Assembly: GCF_003814705.1 (NCBI RefSeq)
Contig: NZ_RKRA01000001.1
Coordinates: 1,674,001-1,738,000, forward strand
DNA from: Georgenia muralis
GTDB lineage: Bacteria; Actinomycetota; Actinomycetes; Actinomycetales; Actinomycetaceae
DNA: 64,000 bases
Direction of reading: 5' to 3'
Shown: positions 29,560 to 38,390 of the stretch, piece after piece
Numbering within the stretch: the stretch's first letter is position 1
Layout: each line of letters opens with the position of its first letter
Notes under the pieces: generated by a model
Told to the model about the DNA's origin: nothing
Seen by the model: the letters and a program-made list of their open reading frames with translations, nothing else
Databases searched by the model: none
Translations under genes and position numbers: made by a program

Positions 29560-30528
29560 TCAGGGGACGAGCAGGACCTTGCCGAACACCGCGCCGTCGC
29601 GCAGGAGCGCGTGGGCGCGCTCGGCCTCGGCCAGCGGCACCCGCTCCTGGACGAGCGGCCGCACACGCCCGTCCTGGACCATCGGCCAGACGTGCTCGCG
29701 CACCTCGGCGACGACCGCGGCCTTCTCCTCGACCGGCCGGGCCCGCAGGGTGGTGGCGTGGATGCTCGCCCGCCGGGTCATGAGGGCGCCGAGGTCCAGC
29801 TCGCCGCGCCGGCCCTGCTGCGTGCCGATGACCACGAGGCGGCCGCCGGTCGCGAGCATCTCGACGTTGGCGGCCAGCGCGCCGGCTCCGAGGACGTCGA
29901 GGACGACGTCGACGCCGCGGCCGTGGGTGGCCTCCCGCACGGCCGCCGTGACGTCCTCCCTGCGGTGGTCGACGGCGACGTCGGCGCCGAGCTCGCGGCA
30001 CCGCGCCGTCCGGTCCGGGCCGCCCGCCGTGGTGAGGACCCTGGCGCCCAGCGCCGCGGCGATCTGGATCGCCGCCGAACCGACGCCACCGGAGCCGCCA
30101 TGGACCAGCACCGTCTCGCCCGCGTGCAGCCCGCCGGTCATGACGAGGTTCGACCAGGCCGTGCACACGGCCTCGGGCAGCGCCGCGGCGTCGACCAGGT
30201 CCACCCCCGCGGGGACCGGGAGGAGCTGGCCGGCGGGCACCGCCACGAGCTCGGCGTAGCCGCCGCCGGCGAGGAGGGCGGCCACCTCGTCGCCGACCGC
30301 CCAGTCCGTGACGCCCTCGCCCACGGCGGCCACGGTGCCGGCGGCCTCCAGCCCCAGGACGTCGCTCGACCCCGCCGGGGGCGGGTAGTGGCCGGCGCGC
30401 TGGAGGAGGTCGGCCCGGTTGACCCCGGCCGCCGCGACCCGCACGACCACCTCGCCCGGTCCGGGCGACGGGTCGGGCAGGTCACTGACCGTCAGGGCCT
30501 GGTCGTCGGTCACGGTGATGGCGCGCAT
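29560..30528 (-). CDS. NAD(P)H-quinone oxidoreductase (MDR superfamily, PIG3-like)
   Basis: A 322-residue zinc-free medium-chain dehydrogenase/reductase. GVNRADLLQRAGHYPPPAGSSDVLGLEAAGTV is the QOR/PIG3 N-terminal signature, VHGGSGGVGSAAIQIA is the NAD(P)H-binding glycine motif, and TGGRLVVIGTQQG lies in the Rossmann half. An ATG nine bases upstream (30537) is also possible; I prefer 30528 for its AGGATGG spacing. It stands alone on the minus strand. Substrate is a quinone or an unsaturated carbonyl by analogy. Confidence 0.88.
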   Translation of the reverse strand: MRAITVTDDQALTVSDLPDPSPGPGEVVVRVAAAGVNRADLLQRAGHYPPPAGSSDVLGLEAAGTVAAVGEGVTDWAVGDEVAALLAGGGYAELVAVPAGQLLPVPAGVDLVDAAALPEAVCTAWSNLVMTGGLHAGETVLVHGGSGGVGSAAIQIAAALGARVLTTAGGPDRTARCRELGADVAVDHRREDVTAAVREATHGRGVDVVLDVLGAGALAANVEMLATGGRLVVIGTQQGRRGELDLGALMTRRASIHATTLRARPVEEKAAVVAEVREHVWPMVQDGRVRPLVQERVPLAEAERAHALLRDGAVFGKVLLVP

Positions 30529-30609
30529 GCGGGCCATCCTGCCGGGAACGGCACCGGCGTGCGGCCCCTAGACTTGGGCGGCGTCGCCGTCGGGCTCCGG
30601 GGGCGGCGA

Positions 30610-30697
30610 GGAGGGCTGACAGAGCGGCCGAATGTGACGGTCTTGAAAACCGTTGTGCGCTAACCCCGCACCAAGGGTTCGAATCCCTTGCCCTCCG
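30610..30697 (+). tRNA. tRNA-Ser (anticodon TGA)
   Basis: The acceptor arms GGAGGGC and GCCCTCC pair perfectly. The anticodon arm ACGGT-CTTGAAA-ACCGT gives anticodon TGA. A long variable arm (TGTGCGCTAACCCCGCA) is typical of class II serine tRNAs, and GGTTCGAATCC is the T loop. The CCA end is not encoded. A TAGACT -10-like box lies at about 30569. Confidence 0.95.
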
Positions 30698-30789
30698 CCG
30701 TGCGGGCCAGGCCCGACGGTCGGTGGACCGGCACGTCCCGACATGGCCCGGCCCTTGACGGGGCGGTGCTCGCCGGGCAGGTTCGCGGC

Positions 30790-31368
30790 ATGGGCGAGGA
30801 CCGTGAGGCGATCTACTTCGACGGCCCCGCGGCGTGGCGGTCCTGGCTGGAGGAGAACCACGCCACCGCGCGGGAGGTCTGGGTCGGCTACTGGAAGAAG
30901 AGCAGCGGCCGGGCCGTCCTGACGTGGAGCGAGGCGGTCGACCAGGCCCTCTGCTTCGGCTGGATCGACGGCGTGCGCCAGAGCGTCGACGACGATCGGA
31001 GCAGGCAGCGGTTCACCCCGCGGCGCACCAGGAGCAGCTGGAGCCGGATCAACGTCGCCAAGGTCTCCGCGCTCGAGGAGCAGGGCCTCATGACGCCGGC
31101 GGGCCGTGCCGCGTTCGAGGCGCGGACGTACACCTACGGGAACGACGCGGTGGAGCTGTCCCCCGCGTACGCCGAGCAGCTCGCCGCCTCACCTCGGGCG
31201 CAGGAGTTCTTCGAGGCGCAGCGGCCGTCGTACCGCAAGATCGCGACGCAGTGGGTCATGTCGGCCAAGCGGGAGAGCACCCGCGACCGGCGGATGGCCG
31301 AGCTCGTGACCGACTGCGAGGCGGGCCGGCTGATCCGTCCCCAGCGCTACGGCGACGGCGCCGGGTAG
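30790..31368 (+). CDS. YdeI/OmpD-associated family protein
   Basis: A 192-residue protein of the YdeI/OmpD-associated (bacteriocin-protection-like) family. Landmarks are the WRSWLEENHATAREVWVGYWKK start, TWSEAVDQALCFGWIDG, the FTPRRTRSSWSRIN block, and the C-terminal AKRESTRDRRMAEL. It is soluble. Biochemical role is unknown. ATG 30790 matches the family start; longer upstream frames run into the tRNA gene. Confidence 0.88.
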   Translation: MGEDREAIYFDGPAAWRSWLEENHATAREVWVGYWKKSSGRAVLTWSEAVDQALCFGWIDGVRQSVDDDRSRQRFTPRRTRSSWSRINVAKVSALEEQGLMTPAGRAAFEARTYTYGNDAVELSPAYAEQLAASPRAQEFFEAQRPSYRKIATQWVMSAKRESTRDRRMAELVTDCEAGRLIRPQRYGDGAG

Positions 31369-31494
31369 CGCCTGCCCCGCGTGGCGCCGGCACCGGTCGG
31401 CGCCGGACCGCTGACCCGCGCGCGGACCTTCGGCCCGGCACGTGCTGCGCCGGTCCGGTTGTATGGGGGGCACCAGCCCCCTACGGAAGAAGCC

Positions 31495-32601
31495 ATGGAC
31501 GTCGAACCCGCACGGCCCGCCGCCACCGCGCCCTCCGTGCGCTGCCCGTTCTCGCTCACGGCCGAGCCGGTCGCCCACATGCTCAACCTCGAGCTCGCCG
31601 ACCACCCGGTCTACGACGGCCTCGAGCTGCAGTGGTTCGACGACGACGTGCACGGCACCGGCATGCTCGCCTTCCTCTCGCGCCGCGCCGGCCGCGCGGT
31701 GGACTACTACGCCCAGCCGGGGCTGCGCCTCGACCCCGCCGGCTACCGGATCGGGGGCGGCACGCGGTCGTGGAACGAGACCGAGTTCGCCGTGGCCCGG
31801 CTCGAGGTCGCCGACGACGGCGTCGACGCGCACGTGCGGTTCACCGACGTCGACGGCCGCGCCGTCGAGGTACGCGTCCTCGACCGCGACGGCCGTCGGC
31901 GCCACCGGGCGACGCTGCTCGCCCCGGTGAGCGCCGCCGTCGAGCGCCCCGAGTCGATGCTCCTGGTGTGGCTGACCGACTTCGACCTCGTCCATGTCGG
32001 GCCGACGCCGCCGGTCGTGCGCATCGATGGGCAGGACGCGGTCATCGGACGGCTCCCGGGGGACGGGCTGCACCGCCGTCACCTCATCAAGTACGCGGGC
32101 TCGCTCTGCGCGGTGACGCTCAACCGCAGCCAGGACGGCCCGCTGGCCGGCGACGCGACCGACGGCGCCCCCACGCAGAGCACTCACGTGCCCGGCGACG
32201 CCGGCACCGCCGTCCTCGTTGCCGACGCCGACGGGCACCGCGCCCGGGTCGTGCTCGACCCGGCACTGCCCGACCTCACCACGCTCGCGGAGGGGGCCAG
32301 GACGACCGGGCGCTGGCACGTCACCGTCGACGGGGCCCGCCTCACCGGCGGCCGGTGGTGGGTGCGGCGCATCGGCGGCCTCATCGACCTGCGGCTGGAC
32401 GTGGACGAGCGGTGGCGGCCCCGCCGGCTGCCCCTGCTCATGCGGGTGGTCACCACCGTCGCCCCGGTGTTCCGGCGCTGGCCCACCACCTACCGGTGGC
32501 GCGCGCGGGTCGAGCTCGGCCCGGAGCCGGCGATGACCTCGAGGTGGGAACGGGTCGGCGGCGAGCGAGGGGCCGGGTACCGCCGCCTCACCGGCTCCTG
32601 A
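31495..32601 (+). CDS. Hypothetical protein with a decayed paralogue at 45049
   Basis: A 368-residue protein I cannot name. It has no signal peptide or membrane segment and is rich in beta-type stretches with many Asp and Arg residues. A central block LTDFDLVHVGPTPPVVRIDG is repeated, diverged, in the remnant at 45049-45098. ATG 31495 follows a rather poor ribosome site. Composition matches the neighbours, so recent transfer is not suggested. Confidence 0.65.
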   Translation: MDVEPARPAATAPSVRCPFSLTAEPVAHMLNLELADHPVYDGLELQWFDDDVHGTGMLAFLSRRAGRAVDYYAQPGLRLDPAGYRIGGGTRSWNETEFAVARLEVADDGVDAHVRFTDVDGRAVEVRVLDRDGRRRHRATLLAPVSAAVERPESMLLVWLTDFDLVHVGPTPPVVRIDGQDAVIGRLPGDGLHRRHLIKYAGSLCAVTLNRSQDGPLAGDATDGAPTQSTHVPGDAGTAVLVADADGHRARVVLDPALPDLTTLAEGARTTGRWHVTVDGARLTGGRWWVRRIGGLIDLRLDVDERWRPRRLPLLMRVVTTVAPVFRRWPTTYRWRARVELGPEPAMTSRWERVGGERGAGYRRLTGS

Positions 32602-32658
32602 CACCAGTGACCTCGACACCGTTGCGGTGACCTCCGCGCCATCGGTGCGTGGTGCACG

Positions 32659-33186
32659 TCAGAGACGCGGACCGTCCGGGGTGGGGGGACATCCAGCCAG
32701 CATGTCCTCCTCGCGGGAGAAGAACGGGACGTCGGGGTAGGTCTCGCGCACGCGGATGACGTCGATCGTGGCGAGACCGAGCCCGGCAGGCCCGGGCAGC
32801 AGCAGCCCGAGGATCCGTGCCTTCTCGCAGCGGAAGCCCGCCGTCCCCAGGACGACCCGCCCGTACCCCTCCACGATGCCCGAGAGCCGGCCCGGCTTCG
32901 TGTACGGGTCCTGCCGGTAGTACGCGTAGAACCCGCAGGTGCATCCCGCAAGGCCGTGCGTCGTGCTGATCTCACGCACGGACGACGTCCGTACGACGAT
33001 CCGTCCGTCGGGCCGCTGCTCGACAACGCCCCCGTCGTGGCGGCACTGCGCGCGGTTCTCGCCCGGCTCCCAGACCTGGTTGTGGAAGACACCGGTGAGG
33101 TGGCCCTCGGTCGTCGCCCCGAACGAGCGCCGGCCCCGGACCGAACCGAGCACGAGAGCGGGACCGCCGAACTCCTCAGCCTCCAT
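32659..33186 (-). CDS. Conserved hypothetical protein with a Cys-rich centre
   Basis: A 175-residue protein starting at ATG 33186, two bases after the stop of the small acidic gene, so the two are coupled. It has VLGSVRGRRSFG near the start, CTCGFYAYYR in the middle, and VVEGYGRVVLGTAGFRCEKARI. Four or more Cys residues (ENRAQCRHDG, CTC, FRCEK) could bind a metal. The pattern recurs in actinobacterial hypothetical proteins, but no function is known. Confidence 0.7.
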   Translation of the reverse strand: MEAEEFGGPALVLGSVRGRRSFGATTEGHLTGVFHNQVWEPGENRAQCRHDGGVVEQRPDGRIVVRTSSVREISTTHGLAGCTCGFYAYYRQDPYTKPGRLSGIVEGYGRVVLGTAGFRCEKARILGLLLPGPAGLGLATIDVIRVRETYPDVPFFSREEDMLAGCPPTPDGPRL

Positions 33187-33188
33187 CG

Positions 33189-33311
33189 TCAGGCCGGGAT
33201 CTCCTCGGGAGTGGGAGACGGCTCCGGAACCGGGGTCTCCCTCGGCAGGGGCTCGAGCTCGATCTCCTCCTCCTCCTCGCCGATGTCACCCAGTTGCGGG
33301 TCGATCGTCAT
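33189..33311 (-). CDS. Small acidic protein, 40 residues
   Basis: MTIDPQLGDIGEEEEEIELE opens this 40-residue, strongly acidic, Pro-rich protein. A strong ribosome site (GGGAGGAGAG) stands before ATG 33311, and the Cys-rich hypothetical gene follows two bases after its stop. It is too short for domain prediction. Translation is credible because of the ribosome site, codon use and coupling. Role unknown. Confidence 0.65.
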   Translation of the reverse strand: MTIDPQLGDIGEEEEEIELEPLPRETPVPEPSPTPEEIPA

Positions 33312-33615
33312 GTCGCTCTCCTCCCGGGTCGGATAGACGGGCACGCTCGCCGCACACGGACGGCGATGCGGGCCACGTGGTGCACCGATCATGTGACGTC
33401 CGTCACTGTTTGGCAACCGGTGCCCCGAGCGCACGTCCGTCTGATCGTCACGACCATGGGCCGGCCTCATGCGTGACCTGGACGAACGTACTAAGCAAAA
33501 ACCATGACGACGGCAACCTCTTGGCGAACCGGGACCTCGGTCCCCTGTACGCCTGTGCAGTTTCGGGTTGACTCATGTCATCCGGTTCTCGAGGACGAGG
33601 CGAAGGGCGACGAGG
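33312..33615. promoter_or_regulatory. Leader/promoter region of the arc locus
   Basis: This 304-base gap lies between the divergent small acidic gene and arcA and holds no gene. It carries the 16-base element GGACCTCGGTCCCCTG (33532-33547), whose core GGACC-TC-GGTCC is a palindrome, 69 bases before arcA. The same 16 bases occur at 38329 ahead of the second amidinotransferase copy. An A-rich stretch (AAGCAAAAACC, about 33493) stands out and may belong to the promoter. Confidence 0.55.
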
Positions 33616-34863
33616 ATGACGTTGAACACCACCGTGACGCAGGAGTACCGCGTCGCGTCGGAGGTAGGCAACCTCCGCCAGGTGATCCTGCACCGACCAG
33701 GACGAGAGATGTCCAGGCTCACGCCGTCCAACAAGGACGAGCTGCTCTTCGACGACGTGCTGTGGGTCGCCAGGGCGCAGGCCGAGCACGACCGGTTCGC
33801 CCAGGTCCTCACCGAGAGGGGGATCGAGGTCCTGTACCTCGAGCAGCTCCTCGCGGAGTCCCTGGAGAACGTCGATGCCCGCAGGTACGTCCTCGACCAC
33901 GTCGTCGACGAGCGGGTCTACGGTCTCGGTGCCATCGACTCCATCCGCAACCACGCGGACAACCTCGACAGTGCCACGCTGGCCAGCCACCTGATCGCCG
34001 GCGTCACCAAGCGCGAGCTCCTCGAGGAGATCGTCGAGCCCGACTCCATCGCCCTGCAGATCATGGCCCCGGACGACTTCGTGCTCGCGCCGCTGCCGAA
34101 CCACCTGTTCACCCGGGACACCTCCTGCTGGGTCTACGACGGCGTCGCCGTGAACTCCATGCGCAAGACCGCCCGGATGCGGGAGACGGTCAACTACGAG
34201 GCGATCTACCGCTGGCACCCGCGGTTCGCCACCTCCGCGCACCACGTCTGGTCCCCCGGGACGGCCGGCGGTGTCGCCACCGTCGAGGGCGGCGACGTCC
34301 TCGTGATCGGCAACGGCTCTGTCCTGATCGGGCTGAGCGAGCGCACCTCCCCGCAGGGCGTCGAACGGCTCGCCGCCAAGCTCTTCGCCGAGGGGTCCGC
34401 TGAGCGCGTCATCGCGCTGCGGATGCCCGAGGCACGCGCCTTCATGCACCTGGACACCGTCATGACGATGGTCGACCAGGAGTCGTTCACCAAGTACGCC
34501 GGGCTGGGCATGCTGCCGTCCCTGACCATCCGGCCCGGGGCCACGCCCAAAGAGCTCTCTGTCACCACGCACGCCGAGGAGGACATGCACAAGGTGATCG
34601 CCGGGGCCATCGGCCTGGACGACATCCGCATCCTCACCACCCCGCAGGACGCCCACGCCGCCGAGCGTGAGCAGTGGGACGACGCCTGCAACACCCTCGC
34701 CATCGCACCCGGCGTCGTCGTCGGGTACGAGCGGAACACCACCACCAACGCCTACCTGCGGGCCAACGGCGTCGAGGTCCTCGAGGTCCCCGGCACCGAG
34801 CTCGGGCGCGGACGCGGAGGTCCGCGTTGCATGAGCTGCCCCACCATCCGAGAGGAGATCTGA
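33616..34863 (+). CDS. arcA: Arginine deiminase
   Basis: A 415-residue cytoplasmic enzyme that hydrolyses L-arginine to citrulline and ammonia, first step of the ADI pathway. Family residues are all present: FTRD with Asp168, EGGD with Glu224, FMHLD with His278 and Asp280, and the nucleophile Cys405 in RCMSCP at the C-terminus. I chose ATG 33616 after GACGAGG; an in-frame ATG 48 bases upstream would add an unusual basic tail. It leads arcB and arcC with 3- and 2-base gaps, so the three form one operon. There is no arcD antiporter beside them. Confidence 0.97.
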   Translation: MTLNTTVTQEYRVASEVGNLRQVILHRPGREMSRLTPSNKDELLFDDVLWVARAQAEHDRFAQVLTERGIEVLYLEQLLAESLENVDARRYVLDHVVDERVYGLGAIDSIRNHADNLDSATLASHLIAGVTKRELLEEIVEPDSIALQIMAPDDFVLAPLPNHLFTRDTSCWVYDGVAVNSMRKTARMRETVNYEAIYRWHPRFATSAHHVWSPGTAGGVATVEGGDVLVIGNGSVLIGLSERTSPQGVERLAAKLFAEGSAERVIALRMPEARAFMHLDTVMTMVDQESFTKYAGLGMLPSLTIRPGATPKELSVTTHAEEDMHKVIAGAIGLDDIRILTTPQDAHAAEREQWDDACNTLAIAPGVVVGYERNTTTNAYLRANGVEVLEVPGTELGRGRGGPRCMSCPTIREEI

Positions 34864-34866
34864 GCA

Positions 34867-35925
34867 ATGTCCCAGGACCAGCTGACCTACGAGGCAGTCG
34901 CCGACCCGGTAGGCGTCGGATCGCCGCCCCACGCGCTGCACGGCCGCAGCTTCCTCAAGGAGCTCGACTTCACCCCCGACGAGTGGCGCTCGCTGCTCGA
35001 CCTCTCCGCCGAGCTCAAGGCCGCGAAGAAGTCCGGCACCGAGGTCCCCCGTCTCGTCGGCAAGAACATCGCGCTCATCTTCGAGAAGACGTCGACCCGC
35101 ACCCGGTGCTCCTTCGAGGTCGCCGCGTTCGACCAGGGCGCTCACGTGACCTACCTGGACCCAGCCGGCTCGCAGATGGGGCACAAGGAGTCCGTGGCTG
35201 ACACCGCCCGGGTGCTCGGCCGCTTCTACGACGGCATCGAGTACCGCGGCAAGAGCCAGGAGGCCGTCGAGGTCCTCGCCGAGAAGTCGGGAGTGCCGGT
35301 GTGGAACGGCCTCACCGACGAGTGGCACCCCACCCAGATGCTCGCCGACCAGCTCACCATGCGCGAGCACTGCGGCAAGGCCGACGGCGACATCGCCTTC
35401 GCCTATCTCGGTGACGCCCGCAACAACGTGGGCAACTCGCTCCTGATCGCCGGCGCCATGCTGGGCATGGACGTGCGCATGGTCGCGCCCACGTCCTTGC
35501 AGAACACCCCGGAGATCGTCGCCAAGGCGCAGGAGATCGCCGCCGCCACCGGTGCGCGCATCACGGTCACCGACGACGTGGCAGCGGGCGTCAAGGGTGC
35601 CGACTTCATCTACACCGACGTCTGGGTCTCCATGGGCGAGCCGAAGGAGGTCTGGGACGAGCGCATCGGCCTGCTCAAGGACTACCAGGTCAACGCCGAG
35701 CTCATGGCCGCCACCGGCAACCCGGACGTGAAGTTCCTCCACTGCCTGCCGGCCTTCCACGACCGCGGCACCAAGGTCGGGGAGGACATCTTCCAGAAGA
35801 CCGGCATGACGGCGCTCGAGGTCACCGACGACGTGTTCGAGTCCTCGGCCTCCGTCGTCTTCGACCAGGCCGAGAACCGCATGCACACGATCAAGGCCGT
35901 CATGGTCGCCACGTTGGGGAGCTGA
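34867..35925 (+). CDS. arcB: Ornithine carbamoyltransferase (catabolic type by context)
   Basis: A 352-residue enzyme which in the ADI pathway splits citrulline with phosphate into ornithine and carbamoyl phosphate. The carbamoyl-phosphate site STRTR is at residues 76-80, followed by [21 protein letters not shown] and the C-terminal [10 protein letters not shown] (catalytic Cys) are present. Its length exceeds the usual anabolic ArgF and fits ArcB. It follows arcA by three bases and precedes arcC by two. Confidence 0.96.
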   Translation: MSQDQLTYEAVADPVGVGSPPHALHGRSFLKELDFTPDEWRSLLDLSAELKAAKKSGTEVPRLVGKNIALIFEKTSTRTRCSFEVAAFDQGAHVTYLDPAGSQMGHKESVADTARVLGRFYDGIEYRGKSQEAVEVLAEKSGVPVWNGLTDEWHPTQMLADQLTMREHCGKADGDIAFAYLGDARNNVGNSLLIAGAMLGMDVRMVAPTSLQNTPEIVAKAQEIAAATGARITVTDDVAAGVKGADFIYTDVWVSMGEPKEVWDERIGLLKDYQVNAELMAATGNPDVKFLHCLPAFHDRGTKVGEDIFQKTGMTALEVTDDVFESSASVVFDQAENRMHTIKAVMVATLGS

Positions 35926-35927
35926 GC

Positions 35928-36911
35928 ATGCGCATCGTCGTAGCACTCGGCGGGAACGCCCTCCTCGAGCGCGGTCAGATCGCCGACGCCCGCGCACAGC
36001 AGGCCAACGTCGAACGCGCCGTCAAGGCCCTGGCGCCGCTCGCCGAGAACCACGAGCTCGTCCTCACCCACGGCAACGGCCCCCAGGTGGGCGTCCTCGC
36101 CCTCCAGTCGGCGAACGACACCACCCTGACCGGGCCCTACCCGTTCGACACCCTCGGTGCCATGACACAGGGGATGATCGGCTACTGGATGTTGCAGTCG
36201 CTGCAGAACAACCTCCCCGGACGGCACGTCGCGTCGATCGTGAACCAGACCCTCGTCCTCGCCGGTGACCCTGCCTTCGACAACCCCACCAAGTTCGTCG
36301 GTCAGGTGTACGACGAGGTGGGGGCCGAGCGGGTCGCGGCGGAGCGCGGCTGGGTGATGAAGCCGGACGGCGAGTACTTCCGTCGCGTCGTCGGCTCACC
36401 GAAGCCGCAGCGGATCGTCGAGACCCGGATCATTCGGACCCTCATCGAGTCCGGTGCTGTCGTGGTCTGCGCCGGTGGCGGCGGGATCCCCGTCATCCGC
36501 GACGAGCGGGGCCTGCGCAAGGGCGTGGAGGCGGTCATCGACAAGGACCTCACGGCCGCCGTGCTCGCCGAGGCGATCGAGGCCGACTTCCTCATGATTC
36601 TCACCGACGTCCCCGCGGTGCTCGACAACTACGGGACGCCGGAGCAGATCGAGATTCCCCGCGCGACCCCGTCGTTCATGCGCAAGAAGGGATTCGCTGC
36701 CGGCTCGATGGGGCCCAAGGTGGAGGCAGCCTGCCGGTTCGTCGAGCTCACGGGCGAGTCAGCCGCCATCGGCCGGCTCGAGGACGCCGAGAAGATCATC
36801 TCCGGCGAGGCCGGAACCATCATCACGCCCGGCGGGAACTACGGCGGGCCGGACGACATCCGTCCCCCGCTACCCGAGCCCGTCGAGACCGCCTTCATCC
36901 GCCGCGCCTGA
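35928..36911 (+). CDS. arcC: Carbamate kinase
   Basis: A 327-residue amino-acid-kinase-fold enzyme that makes ATP from carbamoyl phosphate and ADP. It shows VVALGGNALLERGQ at the N-terminus, LTHGNGPQVG, VCAGGGGIPV, the Lys in VIDKDLTAAVLA, and FAAGSMGPKVEAA. It ends the ADI set. The first amidinotransferase gene follows after 116 bases with no clear terminator, so read-through from arcABC is likely. Confidence 0.97.
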   Translation: MRIVVALGGNALLERGQIADARAQQANVERAVKALAPLAENHELVLTHGNGPQVGVLALQSANDTTLTGPYPFDTLGAMTQGMIGYWMLQSLQNNLPGRHVASIVNQTLVLAGDPAFDNPTKFVGQVYDEVGAERVAAERGWVMKPDGEYFRRVVGSPKPQRIVETRIIRTLIESGAVVVCAGGGGIPVIRDERGLRKGVEAVIDKDLTAAVLAEAIEADFLMILTDVPAVLDNYGTPEQIEIPRATPSFMRKKGFAAGSMGPKVEAACRFVELTGESAAIGRLEDAEKIISGEAGTIITPGGNYGGPDDIRPPLPEPVETAFIRRA

Positions 36912-36985
36912 GCGGCCCGTCCAGCACCACCCCGCCGCGGACCCGCGGCGCAGCAGACCAGCCCGTCCTGTGGTGGGCGGGAGAG

Positions 36986-37003
36986 GTGCACGGCGACGTG
37001 CAC
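36986..37003. promoter_or_regulatory. GTGCAC-N6-GTGCAC inverted repeat, copy 1 leader
   Basis: Two GTGCAC boxes, each its own inverse, are separated by GGCGAC about 25 bases before the start codon. It could be an mRNA hairpin or a protein site. Copy 2 carries it too, followed by a diverged second version. Confidence 0.45.
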
Positions 37004-37027
37004 GGATATCGAGGAGTGAGTTTCGAG

Positions 37028-38155
37028 ATGCCAAAGATCGTCAACTCGTGGAACGACTTCGACCCGCTCAAGCACGCGATCGTGGGCCGGGCCGACTTCA
37101 GCATGATTCCCCCGGAGGAGCCGGCCACCTCGGAGAAGGTGCCGGTGGACTCGGAGATGCGGGGGATGTGGGGCCCGCGCCCGACCGAGACGGTGGAGAA
37201 GGCCAACGAGCAGCTGGACAACTACGTCGCGGTGCTCGAGAAGCACGGGGTCAAGGTCGACCGGCCCACGCCGCTGCAGTGGAACCAGCACATCCAGACG
37301 CCGGACTTCCGCAACGACTCGATGATGACGGCGATGCCGCCGCGGGACATCCTGCTGACCATCGGCAACGAGATCATGGCCTCGGCGAACTCGTTCCGGT
37401 GCCGGTACTTCGAGTACCTGGCCTACTGGCCGCTGATGAACGAGTACTTCGAGAACGACCCGGAGTTCAAGTGGTCGCAGGCCCCGCGCCCGCGGCTGAC
37501 GGACAAGTCGTACAAGCACAACTACTACGACGAGAAGATCTCCCTCGAGGACCGGCTCATCCGGACCGCGAACAAGGACTTCGTCACCACCGAGGTCGAG
37601 CCGATGTGGGACGCCGCGGACGTCATGCGGGTGGGTAAGGACCTGTTCATCCAGCACGGCCTGACCACCAACCGCAAGGCGATGGAGTGGTTCAAGCGGT
37701 ACTACCCCGACCTGCGGGTGCACTCGGTGAACTTCCCCGGCGACCCGTACCCGATCCACATCGACGCCACGTTCGTGCCGCTGCGCCCGGGCCTGATCAT
37801 CAACAACCCCCACCGTCCCCTTCCCGTGGAGCAGCGGGCCATCTTCGAGGCCAACGACTGGCAGATCGTCGAGGCCGCCAAGCCCGCCCACGACGGCCCG
37901 CCGCCGCTGTGCTACTCCTCGGTGTGGCTGTCGATGAACTGCCTGGTCCTGGACCACAAGACCGTCGTGGTCGAGGAGTCCGAGGTCTACCAGGCTGAGC
38001 AGATGGACAAGCTCGGCATGAACGTCATCCCCGTACCCTTCCGCGACGCCTACCCCTTCGGTGGCGGCCTGCACTGCGCCACCGCGGACGTCTACCGCGA
38101 GGGCGGCATGGAGGACTACTTCCCCAACCAGGTCGAGGACCCCACCCTCGTCTGA
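37028..38155 (+). CDS. Glycine amidinotransferase-type enzyme, copy 1
   Basis: A 375-residue enzyme of the guanidino-group-modifying superfamily. It resembles vertebrate L-arginine:glycine amidinotransferase along its length: HAIVGRADF, TPDFRNDSMMTAMPRDIL-like PPRDILLTIGNEI, FVTTEVEPMWDAAD with Asp195, PIHIDATFVPL with His244, and GGGLHCATADVYR with nucleophile Cys350. Asp to His spacing (49 residues) equals that of human GATM. It should move the amidino group of arginine to an amine; glycine (giving guanidinoacetate) is the default acceptor, but other amines cannot be excluded. ATG 37028 follows GAGGAGTGAG. Probably read with arcABC. Confidence 0.88.
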   Translation: MPKIVNSWNDFDPLKHAIVGRADFSMIPPEEPATSEKVPVDSEMRGMWGPRPTETVEKANEQLDNYVAVLEKHGVKVDRPTPLQWNQHIQTPDFRNDSMMTAMPPRDILLTIGNEIMASANSFRCRYFEYLAYWPLMNEYFENDPEFKWSQAPRPRLTDKSYKHNYYDEKISLEDRLIRTANKDFVTTEVEPMWDAADVMRVGKDLFIQHGLTTNRKAMEWFKRYYPDLRVHSVNFPGDPYPIHIDATFVPLRPGLIINNPHRPLPVEQRAIFEANDWQIVEAAKPAHDGPPPLCYSSVWLSMNCLVLDHKTVVVEESEVYQAEQMDKLGMNVIPVPFRDAYPFGGGLHCATADVYREGGMEDYFPNQVEDPTLV

Positions 38156-38163
38156 CCTGATCC

Positions 38164-38200
38164 GCGTGGGCGGCCGTGCCGAGCGACCGGCCGCCCACGC
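38164..38200 (+). terminator. Terminator after amidinotransferase copy 1
   Basis: GCGTGGGCGGCC pairs perfectly with GGCCGCCCACGC around a 13-base loop, nine bases past the stop. It should end the arcABC-amidinotransferase transcript, leaving copy 2 on its own promoter. Confidence 0.75.
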
Positions 38201-38328
38201 CGGCAGAGGTGGTCCCGCCGGACCACGCCGAGCCAACCCGACGCTGGGCGCCTGGTGCGAGGGCCTGTGCGCAACAGGACGCGTGCGCAGCCCCGAAACG
38301 GCAGCACTCGGCCAAGATCTTGTGACCA

Positions 38329-38358
38329 GGACCTCGGTCCCCTGGACGAGCGTCCAGG
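38329..38358. promoter_or_regulatory. Shared arc-type element and palindrome before amidinotransferase copy 2
   Basis: GGACCTCGGTCCCCTG (38329-38344) is identical to 33532-33547 before arcA, and flanking bases are also alike (TCTTG-N-ACC upstream, ACG downstream). It runs into CCTGGAC-GAGC-GTCCAGG (38341-38358), a perfect palindrome. Likely a common regulator site or promoter; inference. Confidence 0.6.
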
Positions 38359-38390
38359 AGTTGCTTCACTTGGTTGTCGGGCAGGCGCCC

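Larger units (their letters stand above)
36950..38155 (+). repeat. Direct repeat, copy 1 (amidinotransferase unit)
   Basis: The unit begins at GCAGCAGACCAGCCCG and ends at the gene stop. It is repeated at 38391-39624. In the 1128-base gene I see two substitutions (37888 C against 39357 T; 38035 A against 39504 G), both silent. Copy 2 is 28 bases longer through an extra hairpin in its leader. Confidence 0.95.

Noticed and set aside
31381-31494. Upstream ATG-free extension of the 31495 gene
   Set aside because: Its product is Pro/Ala/Arg-rich without family support, and it lies in the spacer after the YdeI-like gene.
33448-35997. 849-codon open frame antisense to arcA and arcB
   Set aside because: It is the mirror of well-recognised enzyme genes in GC-rich DNA; its product is low-complexity with no domain, so it is a shadow.
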